Assembly: GCA_003149635.1 (NCBI GenBank)
Contig: QCWI01000007.1
Location: 1 to 64,000 of the forward strand
Origin: Fluviicola sp. XM-24bin1
GTDB taxonomy: Bacteria > Bacteroidota > Bacteroidia > Flavobacteriales_D > Crocinitomicaceae
Length of the DNA stretch: 64,000 bases
Direction of reading: 5' to 3'
The notes under the pieces are model-generated. The model searched no databases. It saw only the letters and a program-made list of their open reading frames with translations, and was not told the DNA's origin. Both the position numbers and the translations under genes were made by a program. Below are positions 9,101 to 17,075 of the stretch, piece by piece (positions within the stretch are counted from its first letter, which is position 1; every line of letters starts with the position of its first letter).

Positions 9101-10291
9101 GTCGCGGTAACGCAAATGCCAGAGGAGATATAAGATGGCAACTATGCAGAAGAAAGCTCCAAACAGAACGGTCTGAGGGATCGTATCCATCGTGTTGTCG
9201 TAGGTGAAAATGGTGCTGAACGATCCCACCATAATTCCAATTTCCAAAGCGATGAATAGTGTCCCTGCACCAATCCCACGACGGTGCTCAGCTGATAAAT
9301 CTGCCGTCCAAGCCATAATCGTCGGGCTGTTTACACCCGTTGATAATCCAAAAACGATGGCGGATGTCACAAACAGCGCGAGACTGTGAGCTGATAGAGA
9401 AACGATTATCATACTCACACACATAAAGAAAACGCCAATGAGTAAGGCTTTTCTTCGACCGATGATGTCGGACAATTTGCTCGCAAACAAACGCACGGTA
9501 ATTGTAGAGAAAACATAAAATCCGAAGAACAATCCTTTGTTGACGTCCAACGATTTGGAAATCTCTTGGGCAATCACGAAGACAATTCCTGTAGAAATGG
9601 TAGTTAGGAACATCACTGTGGCGGCAGGCATTACTGGAGGTTCGAAGACATCGTTCCAACGCACTTTTAGAAACTGCGCTTGATAACGTTTCGGATTTGG
9701 TAAAGTTTCTTCGATGTATAGCAAGCATCCAAAAGCAATCATCGCGAAGACGCCGGAAACAACGAACAATGCATTAATTCCGAAAGCCTCAGTCAAGGGA
9801 TCGGCTAAAATCTGTCCTGCTCCAAATCCAGCGGAAATAAATGTTCCCCAAATTCCCATTCCCACGGATCGTTGCGATGGATGCAAAATATCAGTAACCA
9901 AAGCCGTTGCCCCGGTTGGAAGGAATCCTGCACTCAATCCATGAAGGAAGCGAAAAGAAAGAAAGACAGAAATGCCAAAAAGCGTTGCTCCGGTGGAAGA
10001 TATGTATTCACTCAGCGGATATGAAAGACAAATGATGACTCCAACACTGGCTCCGATGAGCATTACCTTTTTTCGACCAATGTTATCCGATAGTTTTCCA
10101 GAGAAGGGGCGGGAGATCGCTGCTGACAATGAAAAAAGGAAAATAATCAATCCTTTTACTTCATCCCCTCGCTCGTGCAAACCACTGATGTAATCGTTGA
10201 GTTCCGGGATAACCATGTTGAAACTCACAATGAAGAAAAACAAGGCTGCGGATATGATCCAGAAGTTTTTAGGATATTTTTGGAAAATCAC
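9089..10291 (-). CDS. MFS family transporter
   Basis: The 400-residue protein has about 12 hydrophobic segments in the two-bundle layout of the major facilitator superfamily. The loop 2-3 signature is present as 'GKLSDNIGRKKVMLIG' (about residues 65-80) and is repeated in the second half as 'SKLSDIIGRRKALLIG', showing the internal duplication. The pattern fits drug/proton antiporters or sugar-type exporters, but the substrate cannot be told. The gene is divergent from the msrB-msrA pair, with about 60 bases between, and converges with the YhhQ-type gene, overlapping it by 12 bases. Confidence 0.88.
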   Translation of the reverse strand: MIFQKYPKNFWIISAALFFFIVSFNMVIPELNDYISGLHERGDEVKGLIIFLFSLSAAISRPFSGKLSDNIGRKKVMLIGASVGVIICLSYPLSEYISSTGATLFGISVFLSFRFLHGLSAGFLPTGATALVTDILHPSQRSVGMGIWGTFISAGFGAGQILADPLTEAFGINALFVVSGVFAMIAFGCLLYIEETLPNPKRYQAQFLKVRWNDVFEPPVMPAATVMFLTTISTGIVFVIAQEISKSLDVNKGLFFGFYVFSTITVRLFASKLSDIIGRRKALLIGVFFMCVSMIIVSLSAHSLALFVTSAIVFGLSTGVNSPTIMAWTADLSAEHRRGIGAGTLFIALEIGIMVGSFSTIFTYDNTMDTIPQTVLFGAFFCIVAILYLLWHLRYRDSVT

Positions 10292-10354
10292 TGTACAAAA
10301 GTAACCCCTTTTTCGTCTAAACTTCAGTGAAACACACTTAATGTTAACTTGAAT

Positions 10355-10867
10355 ATGAAAATTATGAGAATAGTAGCAATTGTGGTTGGGGTATTGGGAT
10401 TAATGGCGTTCGCGTGCAGTTCTGGTATGGATACGGAAGGAATGGACACTTCAGCTGCCGCCAATCAAATCGATGATTCGTTGAAAGTGGTAAAAACGGA
10501 AGAGCAGTGGAAGGCACAATTGACTCCCATGCAGTTTGAAGTAACGCGAAAAGCAGGAACCGAGCGCGCATTTACAGGAGAATATTGGGACAATCATGAA
10601 TCGGGTGATTATCATTGCATTTGTTGTGATACCTTATTGTTCTCCAGCGATACCAAGTTTGAATCGGGTTCTGGATGGCCGAGCTTTTACGACGTAGCAA
10701 CGACTATGGTTGGAAAAAGAAAGGACAATTCACACGGGATGACGCGCGTGGAAGTGTATTGTAAGCGATGTGATGCACACTTGGGACACGTGTTCAAAGA
10801 TGGGCCAAAGCCGACAGGGTTGCGCTATTGTATCAACTCAGCGTCGTTATCATTCAAGAATAATTAG
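10355..10867 (+). CDS. msrB: Peptide-methionine (R)-S-oxide reductase, lipoprotein form
   Basis: MsrB reduces the R-epimer of methionine sulfoxide in oxidised proteins. The zinc site is intact: two CxxC pairs, CICC and CKRC. The catalytic cysteine is in RYCINSASL near the C-terminus, and the substrate pocket 'SGSGWPSF' is present. Unlike most cytoplasmic MsrB proteins, this one has a lipoprotein signal (hydrophobic core, then AFAC at residue 21), so it should act on periplasmic or membrane-exposed proteins. I chose the ATG at 10355; the TTG two codons upstream adds nothing. It is followed 13 bases later by msrA, forming a two-gene repair unit. Confidence 0.93.
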   Translation: MKIMRIVAIVVGVLGLMAFACSSGMDTEGMDTSAAANQIDDSLKVVKTEEQWKAQLTPMQFEVTRKAGTERAFTGEYWDNHESGDYHCICCDTLLFSSDTKFESGSGWPSFYDVATTMVGKRKDNSHGMTRVEVYCKRCDAHLGHVFKDGPKPTGLRYCINSASLSFKNN

Positions 10868-10879
10868 CAATTTCGTTCT

Positions 10880-11416
10880 ATGAGAAAAATGGAAGCAACA
10901 TTAGGCGCCGGATGTTTTTGGTGTATCGAGGCGTGTTTTAAGGATTTGGAGGGAGTGATTTCTGTTGTTCCTGGATACGCAGGTGGAACCCCTGAAACGG
11001 CGAATTACAAAGATGTGTGTACAGGAAAGACAGGACATGCAGAGGTAGCGCACGTAACGTTTGATGCAGATCAATTATCCTTCGATGAAATCTTGGAAAT
11101 GTTCTGGTTTATACATGACCCGACGCAATTGAATCGTCAGGGGAATGACATTGGGCCTCAGTATCGCTCGTCGATTTTCTATCACAACGATGAGCAAAGA
11201 GCGACCGCAGAAATGTACTTGCAAAAACTGACCGACAAGAAAGTTTGGGACAAACCGATTGTAACGGAGATTACCGCGTTAGAGACATTCTATCCCGCGG
11301 AGAACTATCACCACAACTATTTCGAGATGAATCCTGAAAATCAATATTGTCAATTTGTGGTACGACCGAAAGTGGAGAAATTCAAAGAAGTATTTGCAAA
11401 ACGATTGAACGCATGA
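10880..11416 (+). CDS. msrA: Peptide-methionine (S)-S-oxide reductase
   Basis: MsrA reduces the S-epimer of methionine sulfoxide, complementing MsrB. The active site 'GAGCFWCIEACF' lies near residue 11-22, with the nucleophilic cysteine in GCFWC. Also visible are 'GYAGG', 'GHAEVAHVTFD' and 'NYHHNYFEMNPENQYC', all family hallmarks. The 178-residue length is standard. There is no signal peptide, so this partner appears cytoplasmic whereas MsrB is a lipoprotein; the split in location is notable for adjacent genes. A strong terminator follows. Confidence 0.95.
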   Translation: MRKMEATLGAGCFWCIEACFKDLEGVISVVPGYAGGTPETANYKDVCTGKTGHAEVAHVTFDADQLSFDEILEMFWFIHDPTQLNRQGNDIGPQYRSSIFYHNDEQRATAEMYLQKLTDKKVWDKPIVTEITALETFYPAENYHHNYFEMNPENQYCQFVVRPKVEKFKEVFAKRLNA

Positions 11417-11420
11417 AAAA

Positions 11421-11449
11421 AGCCGGCGCGAGAGCGACCGGCTTTTTTT
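11421..11449. terminator. Bidirectional terminator between msrA and the Spy-like gene
   Basis: AGCCGG at 11421-11426 pairs with CCGGCT at 11438-11443, followed by seven T on the plus strand and six on the minus strand, so it can end both converging genes. Confidence 0.85.
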
Positions 11450-11493
11450 AATATTGAATCAGGAATATTGAATCAAGAATCACATTCAATATT
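11450..11493. repeat. AATATTGAAT repeat cluster
   Basis: AATATTGAAT occurs at 11450 and again at 11464-11473, and the second copy pairs perfectly with ATTCAATATT at 11484-11493 over a 10-base loop. It belongs to the same AT-rich family as 4804-4843. Confidence 0.65.
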
Positions 11494-11511
11494 CTTTATT
11501 TCTTATTCGAA

Positions 11512-12177
11512 TTATTCCGACTTCGGAGATTCCGTTGTCTTCTTCTTTTTGATTTTCATTTTCTTCTTGTTCGCGATGTGCGCATCCCACTGAGCCAATT
11601 GCTCTTCCGTTAGGATTTGCTCCAACATACGACGCTTGTCTTCACGGTTTCCTTTGATGAATTCTTTTTTCTTCTCATCAGACATGGATTCATCCTTCTT
11701 AATTGCATCGATTTTCATCGCTACTTTCATGTTCAAAGCGTGCAATTGCTCTTCTTGCTCTGGAGTAAGGTTATCGATTACTTCCTTCATCTTAGCTGTT
11801 TGCTTCTCAGCGTACTGAGCTGGAGTAACTTCATCGCGTTTTGCTTTACGCTCCGCTTTCATTTCAGCCAATTTCGACTTCTGGTCGTCCGTAAGAATTT
11901 CTTCCATCGCAGCTTTCTTTTCAGCCTTCAATGCTTTCATTTCATCTCTGCGAGCCGCTTCATCCAATGATTCATCCGCTTTCAACGTAGCGCGCTTGTC
12001 TTTCATTTCTTCGCGCAAAGCATCGATTTCCGCGCGTTGGTCATCGGACAAATTCAATTCGTCCATTACATGCGCTCTCTTATCTTCACATTTTTGTTTT
12101 CCTGTATCCTCTTGTGCCAATGAGGTAAATCCAACGGAAACAATACAAGCTGCTAAAGCAAATCTTACAATCTTCAT
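11512..12177 (-). CDS. Spy/LTXXQ-like periplasmic protein
   Basis: The 221-residue protein has a signal peptide (MKIVRFALAACIVSV, cleavage near LAQE) and is then almost wholly charged and helical. Two units can be aligned: 'LNLSDDQRAEIDALREEMKD' around residue 42 and 'LTPEQEEQLHALNMKVAMKI' around 140, each followed by 'EILTDDQKSKL' or 'QILTEEQLAQW'. These LTxxQ-type motifs are typical of Spy/CpxP-like periplasmic chaperones and related Bacteroidota proteins. The C-terminus is a lysine-rich tail (KKMKIKKKKTTE). A role in envelope stress is inferred from family resemblance only. It is a single gene sharing a terminator with msrA. Confidence 0.75.
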   Translation of the reverse strand: MKIVRFALAACIVSVGFTSLAQEDTGKQKCEDKRAHVMDELNLSDDQRAEIDALREEMKDKRATLKADESLDEAARRDEMKALKAEKKAAMEEILTDDQKSKLAEMKAERKAKRDEVTPAQYAEKQTAKMKEVIDNLTPEQEEQLHALNMKVAMKIDAIKKDESMSDEKKKEFIKGNREDKRRMLEQILTEEQLAQWDAHIANKKKMKIKKKKTTESPKSE

Positions 12178-12307
12178 AGTTCTATTTTATTATTGCGTTT
12201 ACGGTAAGACAAGTCAAAACTGAAAACGTTTAATACTAAGATGGAAAAAATCCCGAATAGTTGCCGGAAGATACAAAAATATCCCCATTAGCGTTATATT
12301 TAGTGGG

Positions 12308-13036
12308 ATGTCTAAAGTGTTGGTGCTTCTTGGTTTATTGTCAGTATTAGGTTCATGTGCCTACATCAAAGACATTCCATACAGCAAGCGTGGACGCGTT
12401 GTAAATCTCCAGCGAAAAGGACTAACTGAAATTCCTCAGGAAATACTTCAAGATACAACGATTACGGTTTTACGTTTGTACGGAAACCGATTGGACTCCA
12501 TCCCTGAGGAGATTGGTAACCTCAAAAACCTCGAAAAACTTTTTCTGGGAAGAAATGATATCAAATCGTTGCCAGCGTCTATTGGCAATTTGAAGAAGCT
12601 CAGAATATTATCGGTTCAGTACAACGAAATTGACTCCTTGCCGGATGAAATAGGGGATTTGACAGCGTTGCAACAGCTTTCCTTGAATCAAAATGAATTG
12701 AGGAGTTTGCCCGAAACGATTGGAAATCTGAAGAATCTGGAATTACTGGAATTGAACTTCAATTGGTTAGAGTCGCTCCCCGAAACACTGACGGATTGCG
12801 AGAGTTTAAAGTTTTTGCATTTGAATCGGAACCTGATTCCTAGTCTACCACAGAACATGCAAGATCTTAAGTATTTAAGAGAGTTGCATCTTGCGAATTC
12901 CGGCCCCATGATTGACCTTCCAGAAAGTACGTGTCAATGCCGTAAACTGGAGTATTTAGAAATTGATAGAGGAGTATTGGTACCGCAATGTTTGTTGGTA
13001 ATGCAAACTACAATACTCAGGATCGTGCTTCGATAG
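12308..13036 (+). CDS. Leucine-rich repeat lipoprotein
   Basis: The signal peptide ends LLSVLGSC, a good lipobox, so this 242-residue protein is probably membrane-anchored. From about residue 30 it consists of some seven 23-residue leucine-rich repeats of the type 'LPxxIGNLKNLExLxLxxN', the pattern of plant-type/Shoc2-like LRRs, forming a curved binding surface. No enzymatic domain is attached. A degenerate -7 element (TATATTTA) lies just before the ATG. The last 20 bases overlap the convergent CPBP protease gene, and the final residues (QTTILRIVLR) no longer fit the repeat, so the C-terminus may have been reshaped by the overlap. Its partner is unknown. Confidence 0.82.
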   Translation: MSKVLVLLGLLSVLGSCAYIKDIPYSKRGRVVNLQRKGLTEIPQEILQDTTITVLRLYGNRLDSIPEEIGNLKNLEKLFLGRNDIKSLPASIGNLKKLRILSVQYNEIDSLPDEIGDLTALQQLSLNQNELRSLPETIGNLKNLELLELNFNWLESLPETLTDCESLKFLHLNRNLIPSLPQNMQDLKYLRELHLANSGPMIDLPESTCQCRKLEYLEIDRGVLVPQCLLVMQTTILRIVLR

Positions 13037-13562
13037 CAGCTGCTCGCATCATAAGGAACAATACCAAATCGTAGGAGAAATGCGCTCCAATGCAAAACCA
13101 CAAACCGAATTCTTCCAAAGCATAACTAATTATCAAAATGAATGGAAGGACGATGATGCCATACAAGGACATCCGCCAATTCATTGGATTTAGATAACCG
13201 TGAATCGCTACGAAGATCACCGAAGTAATCAGTGGCCCCAAATAATATTGAACGCCAGAACGGAAAAGCAATTCTTCACCCATGCCAGCACAAACGGCCA
13301 AAAAGAAGCAATCCCAGATGCTCAGATTCATACGCTTGACCATAGTTTCCACGCGATTCGGCAACGGATCAAAAACGGAGGACTGCATAAAAGCCAAGGC
13401 TATGACCGCATAGAGCATCCCGATTACAATTCCCAAAGCTAATTTATCGAACTGCAGATTGCCCAAATCCAGAACATCCAGCGGAGAGATTCCCTCAAAG
13501 TAATACAAGGCAAGAAACGTAGGGATGGGAAAAGCCAAAAGCGTAACGCCCCCCATGACCAA
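13017..13562 (-). CDS. CPBP family intramembrane glutamic endopeptidase
   Basis: The 181-residue membrane protein has the CPBP/Abi (CAAX protease-like) motifs: EELLFR in 'GMGEELLFRSGVQYYLG' (motif 1), 'FVAIHGYLNP' (motif 2) and 'GAHFSYDLVLF' (motif 3), with hydrophobic helices between. Such proteins cleave within the membrane or process prenylated peptides, but the substrate here is unknown. The start is uncertain: TTG at 13562 or ATG at 13556. The frame is open about 20 codons further up, through KSQLL, without an ATG. It lies 29 bases downstream of amn and may share its transcript. It overlaps the LRR gene tail by 20 bases. Confidence 0.8.
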   Translation of the reverse strand: MVMGGVTLLAFPIPTFLALYYFEGISPLDVLDLGNLQFDKLALGIVIGMLYAVIALAFMQSSVFDPLPNRVETMVKRMNLSIWDCFFLAVCAGMGEELLFRSGVQYYLGPLITSVIFVAIHGYLNPMNWRMSLYGIIVLPFILIISYALEEFGLWFCIGAHFSYDLVLFLMMRAAAIEARS

Positions 13563-13591
13563 TAATTGCGACTTTCTGATAGCGATTCGTT

Positions 13592-14365
13592 TTATCCGAA
13601 GCGAAGGTGCTTCACTGTATGTCCGTTATTGATGAGCTGCTTCAAGGACTCAATTCCAATGTTCAGATGATGATCGACAAACTCTGCCGTTACTTTTGCA
13701 TCACTTTCACTGGTTTTAACGCCTTCCGATACCATGGGTTGATCCGATACGAGCAACAACGCTCCCGTTGAAATTTCATTGGCGAATCCAACCGAGAAAA
13801 TAGTCGCAGTTTCCATATCAATGGCCATGGCGCGAATCTTCTGTAAATACGATTTAAACTCTTCGTCGTGCTCCCACACGCGTCTATTGGTTGTGTAGCA
13901 AGTTCCCGTCCAGTAATCCCGTCCGTAATCACGAATGGTTGTGGAGATCGCCTTTTGAAGCGCAAAGGCCGGAAGCGCAGGCACTTCTTCGGGGAAGTAA
14001 TCATTACTGGTTCCTTCACCTCGAATGGCAGCGATGGGAAGAATCAAATCTCCCACTTCGTTTTTCTTTTTCAATCCACCGCATTTACCAAGGAACAAGA
14101 CAGCTTTCGGCGCGATAGCAGACAAAAGATCCATACATGTTGCGGCCGAAGCACTTCCCATTCCGAAATTGATAATGGTAATTCCTTCTGCGGTTGCGCA
14201 TTGCATAGGTTTATCCATACCGACTACCTCCACATTGTGCATTTCAGCGAAACGTTTTACGTAATTCTTGAAGTTGCACAACAGAATGTACGATCCAAAA
14301 ATTTCAAGTTTTTCGCCGGTATATCTAGGAAGCCAGTCAGCTACGATTTCGTCTTTCGTCTTCAT
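13592..14365 (-). CDS. amn: AMP nucleosidase
   Basis: This 257-residue enzyme cleaves AMP to adenine and ribose 5-phosphate, adjusting purine nucleotide pools. The fold is that of the nucleoside phosphorylase/hydrolase family: 'INFGMGSASAATCMDLL' near residue 65-80, 'VLFLGKCGGLKKKNEVGDL' with the GxCGG loop, and 'AMAIDMETATIFSVGF' containing the ribose-binding MET motif. The short form without the N-terminal regulatory domain of the E. coli enzyme is usual in Bacteroidota. The CPBP protease gene follows by 29 bases. The 165-base gap upstream holds nothing I can name. Confidence 0.88.
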   Translation of the reverse strand: MKTKDEIVADWLPRYTGEKLEIFGSYILLCNFKNYVKRFAEMHNVEVVGMDKPMQCATAEGITIINFGMGSASAATCMDLLSAIAPKAVLFLGKCGGLKKKNEVGDLILPIAAIRGEGTSNDYFPEEVPALPAFALQKAISTTIRDYGRDYWTGTCYTTNRRVWEHDEEFKSYLQKIRAMAIDMETATIFSVGFANEISTGALLLVSDQPMVSEGVKTSESDAKVTAEFVDHHLNIGIESLKQLINNGHTVKHLRFG

Positions 14366-14530
14366 ATAAAGGTTGATAGTTGTCTTTCCACGAAGCTAGA
14401 CAAATTCTGGGAGAAAGAGAAGTTGATTGCTAAGGTTGATCTTCTCTCTCCCCTTGAGGAAGAGTAAGCGAATAAGCTTGTGACGTAAAAAGAGGGGGGA
14501 CAGAGGAAATTCTTAATGATTCAACAACCT

Positions 14531-15538
14531 TTATAAATTATCCAAATGTTCTTTTAATAAATTCACGCCTTCTTCGTCCAGCATCGTATTACCGATAAAC
14601 GGCATTTCTCTCTCATCCAACGCTCTTTTAATTTTCTCTTCTTCGAATGAAATTCCCGTTTGTGCGAATGGAATTTGGTATCTAAAATCAAATTCACGTT
14701 CGTTAGCTTTTGGCCAGCCACTTGGATTGTGGCAATGCGCACAATTCATCGCTAGATACGCTCTGCCTCTATCATCAAGTGATGCATTAGCATTATTATA
14801 GTCAACCATTTGACCTATTTGATTCACCTGAAAATTGTTTAGCAGACCTTCGTTTTGCAAATACGTAAGCTGATTCAAAGTACCACCATTTCTCTCTACA
14901 TCTCTATTAAGGTTTAATAATGAAGATCCAATGGGAGCTACTTTTGAATCGGACTGATGACAAGCTATACAGTCATTTCCGGATGGAACTTCATAGTTTG
15001 TTGAATGAGATACTCCATTCTCATCTATCCAACTGACAGGGGTGGTCAATCCATCAGTTTTCAAATATGCATTGGTTTGGTCTTCGTTCCAAACATATGT
15101 TGCAGCGTTCCATAAGCCATTCTCCTTTATTTCAAGTCTTGTTTCAATATTTCTTTTACCCAATGAAGTGTCTCTTTCATCATGATAGTAGAAGAAAGTT
15201 TTTGTCAATATGGTACCGTCAGGAAAGCCGATTGTGCCATCACTTAACTGGATCATTTGCGTTCCAGGAGGTATTTTTACCAAGCGCTGCTTATGCGAAT
15301 AGTCAGTGAAAAGTATGGAGCTCAATTCAAGAAGTTCAAAGTCGGCTGAAGGAGTTAAATCGGCCGGCGTTCCTGAAAACACTTGGTAAGAAGTTAAACT
15401 GTCTTCGAATATTACGGTTTGAGGAAAATTGAATTGCTCGATCGTTACTTGAGAATCGTAATCTTCCTTGTTACAAGAGATAAAAATAAATGCACATAGG
15501 GCAATTCCGAACGAAATTAAAGGGAATGCTGTCTTCAT
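14531..15538 (-). CDS. Diheme c-type cytochrome lipoprotein, SO2930-like
   Basis: The signal peptide ends IFISCNK, a lipobox, so the 335-residue protein is probably a lipoprotein on the periplasmic side or outer membrane. Two heme c sites are visible: CIACH near residue 200 and CAHCH near residue 275 (followed by NPSGWP). The region before the first heme, with 'IPPGTQMIQLSDGTIGFPDGT', fits the family called SO2930 diheme cytochrome. The role is electron transfer, with unknown partners. A perfect 16-bp palindrome lies 51-66 bases upstream, between this gene and a damaged Crp/Fnr gene. Heme attachment would need a Ccs system, and a ResB-CcsA fusion is encoded at 56249. Confidence 0.85.
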   Translation of the reverse strand: MKTAFPLISFGIALCAFIFISCNKEDYDSQVTIEQFNFPQTVIFEDSLTSYQVFSGTPADLTPSADFELLELSSILFTDYSHKQRLVKIPPGTQMIQLSDGTIGFPDGTILTKTFFYYHDERDTSLGKRNIETRLEIKENGLWNAATYVWNEDQTNAYLKTDGLTTPVSWIDENGVSHSTNYEVPSGNDCIACHQSDSKVAPIGSSLLNLNRDVERNGGTLNQLTYLQNEGLLNNFQVNQIGQMVDYNNANASLDDRGRAYLAMNCAHCHNPSGWPKANEREFDFRYQIPFAQTGISFEEEKIKRALDEREMPFIGNTMLDEEGVNLLKEHLDNL

Positions 15539-15588
15539 TAGCCTAATAATTTTAAGTATGCAAATTACTGTGGCTGAGGCTGGTTTAA

Positions 15589-15604
15589 AAGGACATATGT
15601 CCTT
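15589..15604. promoter_or_regulatory. Perfect 16-bp palindrome, candidate operator
   Basis: AAGGACATATGTCCTT is fully self-complementary. It lies between the stop of the Crp/Fnr-like gene and the start of the diheme cytochrome gene, about 51-66 bases before that start, a normal place for a dimeric regulator to bind. No binding protein is proven. Confidence 0.5.
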
Positions 15605-15609
15605 AAATG

Positions 15610-16182
15610 CTACGTAGAAATCTCTTGCCTAATTCTAGACAATGTTCTTCTTGTAACTCCTAAATAAGATGCAATACTTTCAACAGTCGTCTTTTGAATT
15701 ACCTCACCTTGTTCCTTCAGTAAACGCAGGTATTTATCTTTAGCAGATTCATTGTTTAGAACAGAGGCGTATTCTTCCATGTTCATGTACTCCATTTCGG
15801 CAATTAACCTTCCGATATTTAACCAAGCCATACTACGAGCATAGAGATTTTGCAAATTTTCGTAGTTAATAACGATCAATTCCGAATCTTCTAAAGCCTT
15901 AATTGAGAGTGAAGACGGTTCTTGAAGAACAAAACTTCTATAAGAGCTGACGATACTCATTTCAGTTCTGAAGCAAGCAGTAATTTCCTCTGCCTTATCA
16001 TTCATGTAATAAGTTCGAAAGCTGCCCTTATTGATAAAAGCAATTTCTTTACAGATTTTACCTCGCTCAATTAAATAGTCTCCTTTTTTCAAGAGAATGA
16101 GTTAGAAATTATCTTTTGAATCTTCAAATTCCTCATCCGATATTTTGGAAAATGATTGTAAAAATGCTTTCAACTTATCCAT
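15610..16182 (-). pseudogene. Crp/Fnr family regulator interrupted by an in-frame TAA
   Basis: Translation from the ATG at 16180-16182 reads MDKLKAFLQSFSKISDEEFE and six more residues, then a TAA at 16102-16104. Without any frame change the next codons read LILLKKGDYLIERGKICKE, the start of the cyclic-nucleotide-binding fold, and continue to a C-terminal HTH 'VESIASYLGVTRRTLSRIRQ'. Crp/Fnr-like proteins of Bacteroidota are about 190 residues, and the two parts joined give exactly 190. So this is one gene with a nonsense codon at position 27. It may still produce a shortened 160-residue protein from a TTG at 16092 with most of the beta-barrel. It neighbours the cytochrome gene, its plausible target. 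Confidence 0.78.
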
Positions 16183-16335
16183 AATAATTCTTCCATTTCT
16201 TCCGGTGCAATCAGGGGGGGATTAAAGCTTCATTTAATCGAAACGAATGATTTGGTTTCAAAATTATTGTTCAATCTTCTTCGACTATACAGTCGTAGTC
16301 AGTAGGCCCAATGCACATAACCCATCAAAACAAAA

Positions 16336-16361
16336 AGGGGAGTGGTTCAACGCACTCCCCT
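16336..16361 (-). terminator. Minus-strand terminator-like hairpin without an adjacent gene
   Basis: AGGGGAGTG at 16336-16344 pairs perfectly with CACTCCCCT at 16353-16361 over 8 bases. Read on the minus strand it is followed by five T. The closest minus-strand gene upstream already has its own terminator at 16547, so this hairpin may end a separate small transcript. Confidence 0.6.
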
Positions 16362-16546
16362 CCGTTTGGAAACTTAAATGACTTATGATTGCTTCTCAGA
16401 ATCGTTTGTCACTTATATGACAAAGAAACAGGAAAAAGGTTTAACTGTCAACGAACAAAAAATTAAATAATCCAATGATTTATGTGTAAATAGTTGTATT
16501 TCAAATGATTTGAGTGATGAATTTTTAGGTGCATAAAATAAAAAAA

Positions 16547-16571
16547 CGCTCCTTCCTTTCGGAAAGAGCGC
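16547..16571 (-). terminator. Terminator of the exported protein gene at 16623
   Basis: CGCTCCTTCC pairs with GGAAAGAGCG across TTTC with one wobble. On the minus strand it is followed by a run of seven T. It lies about 50 bases past the stop of the gene at 16623-17009. Confidence 0.75.
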
Positions 16572-16622
16572 TTAATTTGCCATGGGCAAGGTGTACTTAT
16601 GTTACTCTTTATCTAAACGTTT

Positions 16623-17009
16623 TTAATGTCTTCCGAAGACGTGAACTGTTGCACGCTTCTTAGATCGGTTTTTCGTATCGTAAACAAAAACAATTTTGCT
16701 GATAAGTCTTTTGTTTCCAGGTAAATCGATTACTCGTGATCCTGAACCTTTAGCGAAGTTGTGCTTTAGGTCGATGTCTTTTTTCTCACCGTTTTTGAAA
16801 TGAACAACCATTTTCTTCATGTTCAATGATCCCCCAGTTACCTGGACTTTTAATTTGGTGAAAGCGCCTTCGTGTGCTCCAACTGGAATGGTGTCTTTTT
16901 CCAATGCGAAATTCACTTTGCGGCTTCCTAATTTCTCCCATTTTGGAGGAAGCGTGAATGACATTACTAAAATGGAGAATAGTGCGAAAAATAAAATACG
17001 TGCGTTCAT
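16623..17009 (-). CDS. Small exported hypothetical protein, 128 residues
   Basis: The N-terminus MNARILFFALFSILVMSFT is a signal peptide with cleavage near residue 20. The mature part of about 108 residues is basic and beta-rich, with repeated strands such as 'VNFALEKDTIPVG', 'KLKVQVTGGSLNMKKMVVHF' and 'KIVFVYDTKNRSKKRATVHV'. This suggests a small beta-sandwich of the kind found in DUF-type periplasmic proteins, but I do not recognise a named family. No cysteine or catalytic motif is visible. It is monocistronic with its own terminator. Confidence 0.7.
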   Translation of the reverse strand: MNARILFFALFSILVMSFTLPPKWEKLGSRKVNFALEKDTIPVGAHEGAFTKLKVQVTGGSLNMKKMVVHFKNGEKKDIDLKHNFAKGSGSRVIDLPGNKRLISKIVFVYDTKNRSKKRATVHVFGRH

Positions 17010-17075
17010 AAGTTAAATGTTTTGTTTGTTTTCTTATTTCTGAAAGTAAGACCGACGAGGTTTAAAAAGGTTTAA

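Larger units (their letters stand above)
16183..16622. other. Non-coding gap with two minus-strand hairpins
   Basis: This 440-base gap between the broken Crp/Fnr gene and an exported-protein gene has no convincing reading frame. It contains two terminator-like hairpins oriented for the minus strand (16336-16361 and 16547-16571) and AT-rich sequence. A small minus-strand RNA ending at 16336 is possible. Confidence 0.5.

Noticed and set aside
11464-11493. Terminator role for the AATATTGAAT inverted repeat
   Set aside because: The stem is only A/T-rich with one G-C pair, has no T run at a fixed place, and a strong terminator already stands at 11421-11449.
13868-14467. Plus-strand frame of 199 codons opposite amn
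   Set aside because: It has no start context or family similarity, and amn on the other strand is certain.
14366-14530. Possible tRNA or small RNA upstream of amn
   Set aside because: I could not find a cloverleaf or a stable hairpin; the sequence is plain leader with short pyrimidine runs.
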